From the NCBI RefSeq assembly GCF_002937115.1, contig NZ_NHRY01000224.1:1-47579 (forward strand): DNA of 47,579 nucleotides, read 5' to 3'. The notes beneath the pieces are model-generated. The model was not told where the DNA came from and ran no database searches. It was given only the letters and a program-made list of their open reading frames with translations. This document shows positions 46,970 through 47,579 of the stretch, in pieces (the first letter of the stretch is position 1; every line of letters begins with the position of its first letter). Position numbers and translations under genes: made by a program. This DNA comes from Rhodopila globiformis (GTDB taxonomy: Bacteria > Pseudomonadota > Alphaproteobacteria > Acetobacterales > Acetobacteraceae).

Positions 46970-47404
46970 TAGCGGTCGCGGTAGAGCCTGATCGTCGGGG
47001 ACGGAGCTGCCGGCGCGCTGGCAAGCGGCGTCTTGATTGCGCTGTTGAGCCGGCCTCCAGAGGCCGGAGTGCCGCCATATTCGCCGGTCGCTGCCGTGTC
47101 AGAGCCTACGCCGCCAAGTCCAACGATTGCCCCGGCCTGACGAAGCCTGTGGGACAGCGGTTGCTCCCAGGCGACCGCAGGTCGCAACAAGTTCTTCTCC
47201 GCGGACTCTGCGCCCCGCTCTGCGGACGCTGCGTTGAAAAATGCGGTGCCGCAACAAAGATCGGTGTTGCCGGTGGGTTGCCCAGCCCGAAACGCCGGTG
47301 GCGCCCCGGCCACCGCGATTCAACGCAGAGCGGGGCGCAGGCTCCGCAGAGCAGGGATTCAGATGGCCTGTGGTCGCATTGCGCTTGCATCCGCTACCGT
47401 TCCC
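46970..47404. other. Intergenic region with inverted repeats after the cassette
   Basis: No gene is recognisable in these 435 bp. Two related blocks (47206-47238 and 47319-47351) are in opposite orientation, built from TTCAACGCAG, GCAGAGCGGGGCGCAG and CCGCAGAG words in shuffled order. They look like dispersed intergenic repeats comparable to those inside the car operon. No terminator hairpin with T-tract follows the radical SAM 3 stop. Confidence 0.5.
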
Positions 47405-47579
47405 TAACGTAACCGGGAGTTCCCCCGGCTCTGCCGGGGAGGCAGCAGCAGTTTGACATTTGCGGGGGTAGGCCCCGGTTCGCCCATCAATGAAACTCTG
47501 GAGCGTGAGCCGCCAAAGCACACGCTGATGGAGTTCCATCAATGGACGAATTCGAGAGCCTAAATCACACCAAATGGGA
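47405..47579 (+). mobile_element. Left end of an IS200/IS605-type insertion sequence, cut by window edge
   Basis: A compact hairpin with arms CCCCGG (47423-47428) and CCGGGG (47434-47439) and a 5-nt loop precedes a non-coding leader and a transposase start at 47542. A subterminal hairpin instead of inverted repeats is the hallmark of IS200 ends. The exact left boundary is not determined. Confidence 0.65.
47542..47579 (+). CDS. tnpA: IS200/IS605-family transposase TnpA, N-terminus only
   Basis: The first 12 codons read 'MDEFESLNHTKW', the usual opening of IS200-type Y1 transposases (M-D-E-[FY]-x-S-L-x-H-T-K-W). These single-strand transposases carry a catalytic His-x-His and Tyr that lie beyond the window. 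The upstream hairpin supports the call. Only 38 bp are visible, so intactness is unknown. Confidence 0.75.
   Translation, partial: MDEFESLNHTKW

Noticed and set aside
47206-47351. CRISPR or att-like repeats after the cassette
   Set aside because: There are only two related blocks, in opposite orientation with shuffled words, and no regular spacing.

Overview
The window is high-GC DNA from an alphaproteobacterium, most likely Rhodospirillales/Acetobacteraceae. I base this on protein style and gene order: carA / small conserved protein / carB / greA, yqeY-dnaG-rpoD, a type-2 argC, and an ArsR-methyltransferase fusion ahead of metH. No rRNA, tRNA, CRISPR array or replication origin is visible.

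Layout. 1-5.4 kb: an enolase-superfamily gene cut by the left edge, a GT4 glycosyltransferase, a membrane acyltransferase, rpmJ (41 aa), argC and a gamma-carbonic anhydrase. 5.6-10.3 kb: a DUF1254/DUF1214 pseudogene with an internal amber codon, an acyl-CoA-dehydrogenase-like / VOC / TauD-type oxygenase group, and a VapBC toxin-antitoxin pair. 10.5-18 kb: cytochrome c', a LOG-family hydrolase, an unknown protein, ArsR-methyltransferase + metH with a palindromic operator, and a DUF2076 protein. 18.0-18.4 kb: two tandem copies of what looks like a small RNA gene. 18.6-30.4 kb: a chemoreceptor with PilZ and CZB domains, a stomatin-like protein, two glycosyltransferases, a COG0523 GTPase, a DUF29 protein, an EIIA(Man)-membrane fusion, threonine dehydratase and greA. 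30.5-36.7 kb: carB and carA on the minus strand, separated by 1.2 kb rich in inverted repeats; carA reads in frame from an N-terminal HTH domain that faces two palindromic operators. 36.7-42.3 kb: a GFA-type zinc protein, yqeY-dnaG-rpoD, and an AbrB/PIN toxin-antitoxin pair under a perfect 26-bp palindrome.

The most interesting part is 42.7-47.0 kb. It is a compact six-gene operon: a PqqD-like RiPP recognition protein, a radical SAM protein, a UbiA/MenA-type prenyltransferase, a second radical SAM protein, a 48-residue precursor-like peptide and a third radical SAM protein. Five of the six genes overlap or lie within 20 nt of each other. The peptide ends in a segment that aligns without gaps to PqqA around Trp, Pro, Asp and Tyr, but has Met where PqqA has its cross-linked Glu. 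All three radical SAM proteins have lost most or all of the SPASM cysteines. My inference is a peptide-derived, probably prenylated (lipid-anchored) small molecule or redox cofactor made by a pathway related to, but distinct from, PQQ and mycofactocin. An IS200-type transposase begins just downstream, at the right edge.

All functional names come from reading protein sequences by eye; no database search was run.
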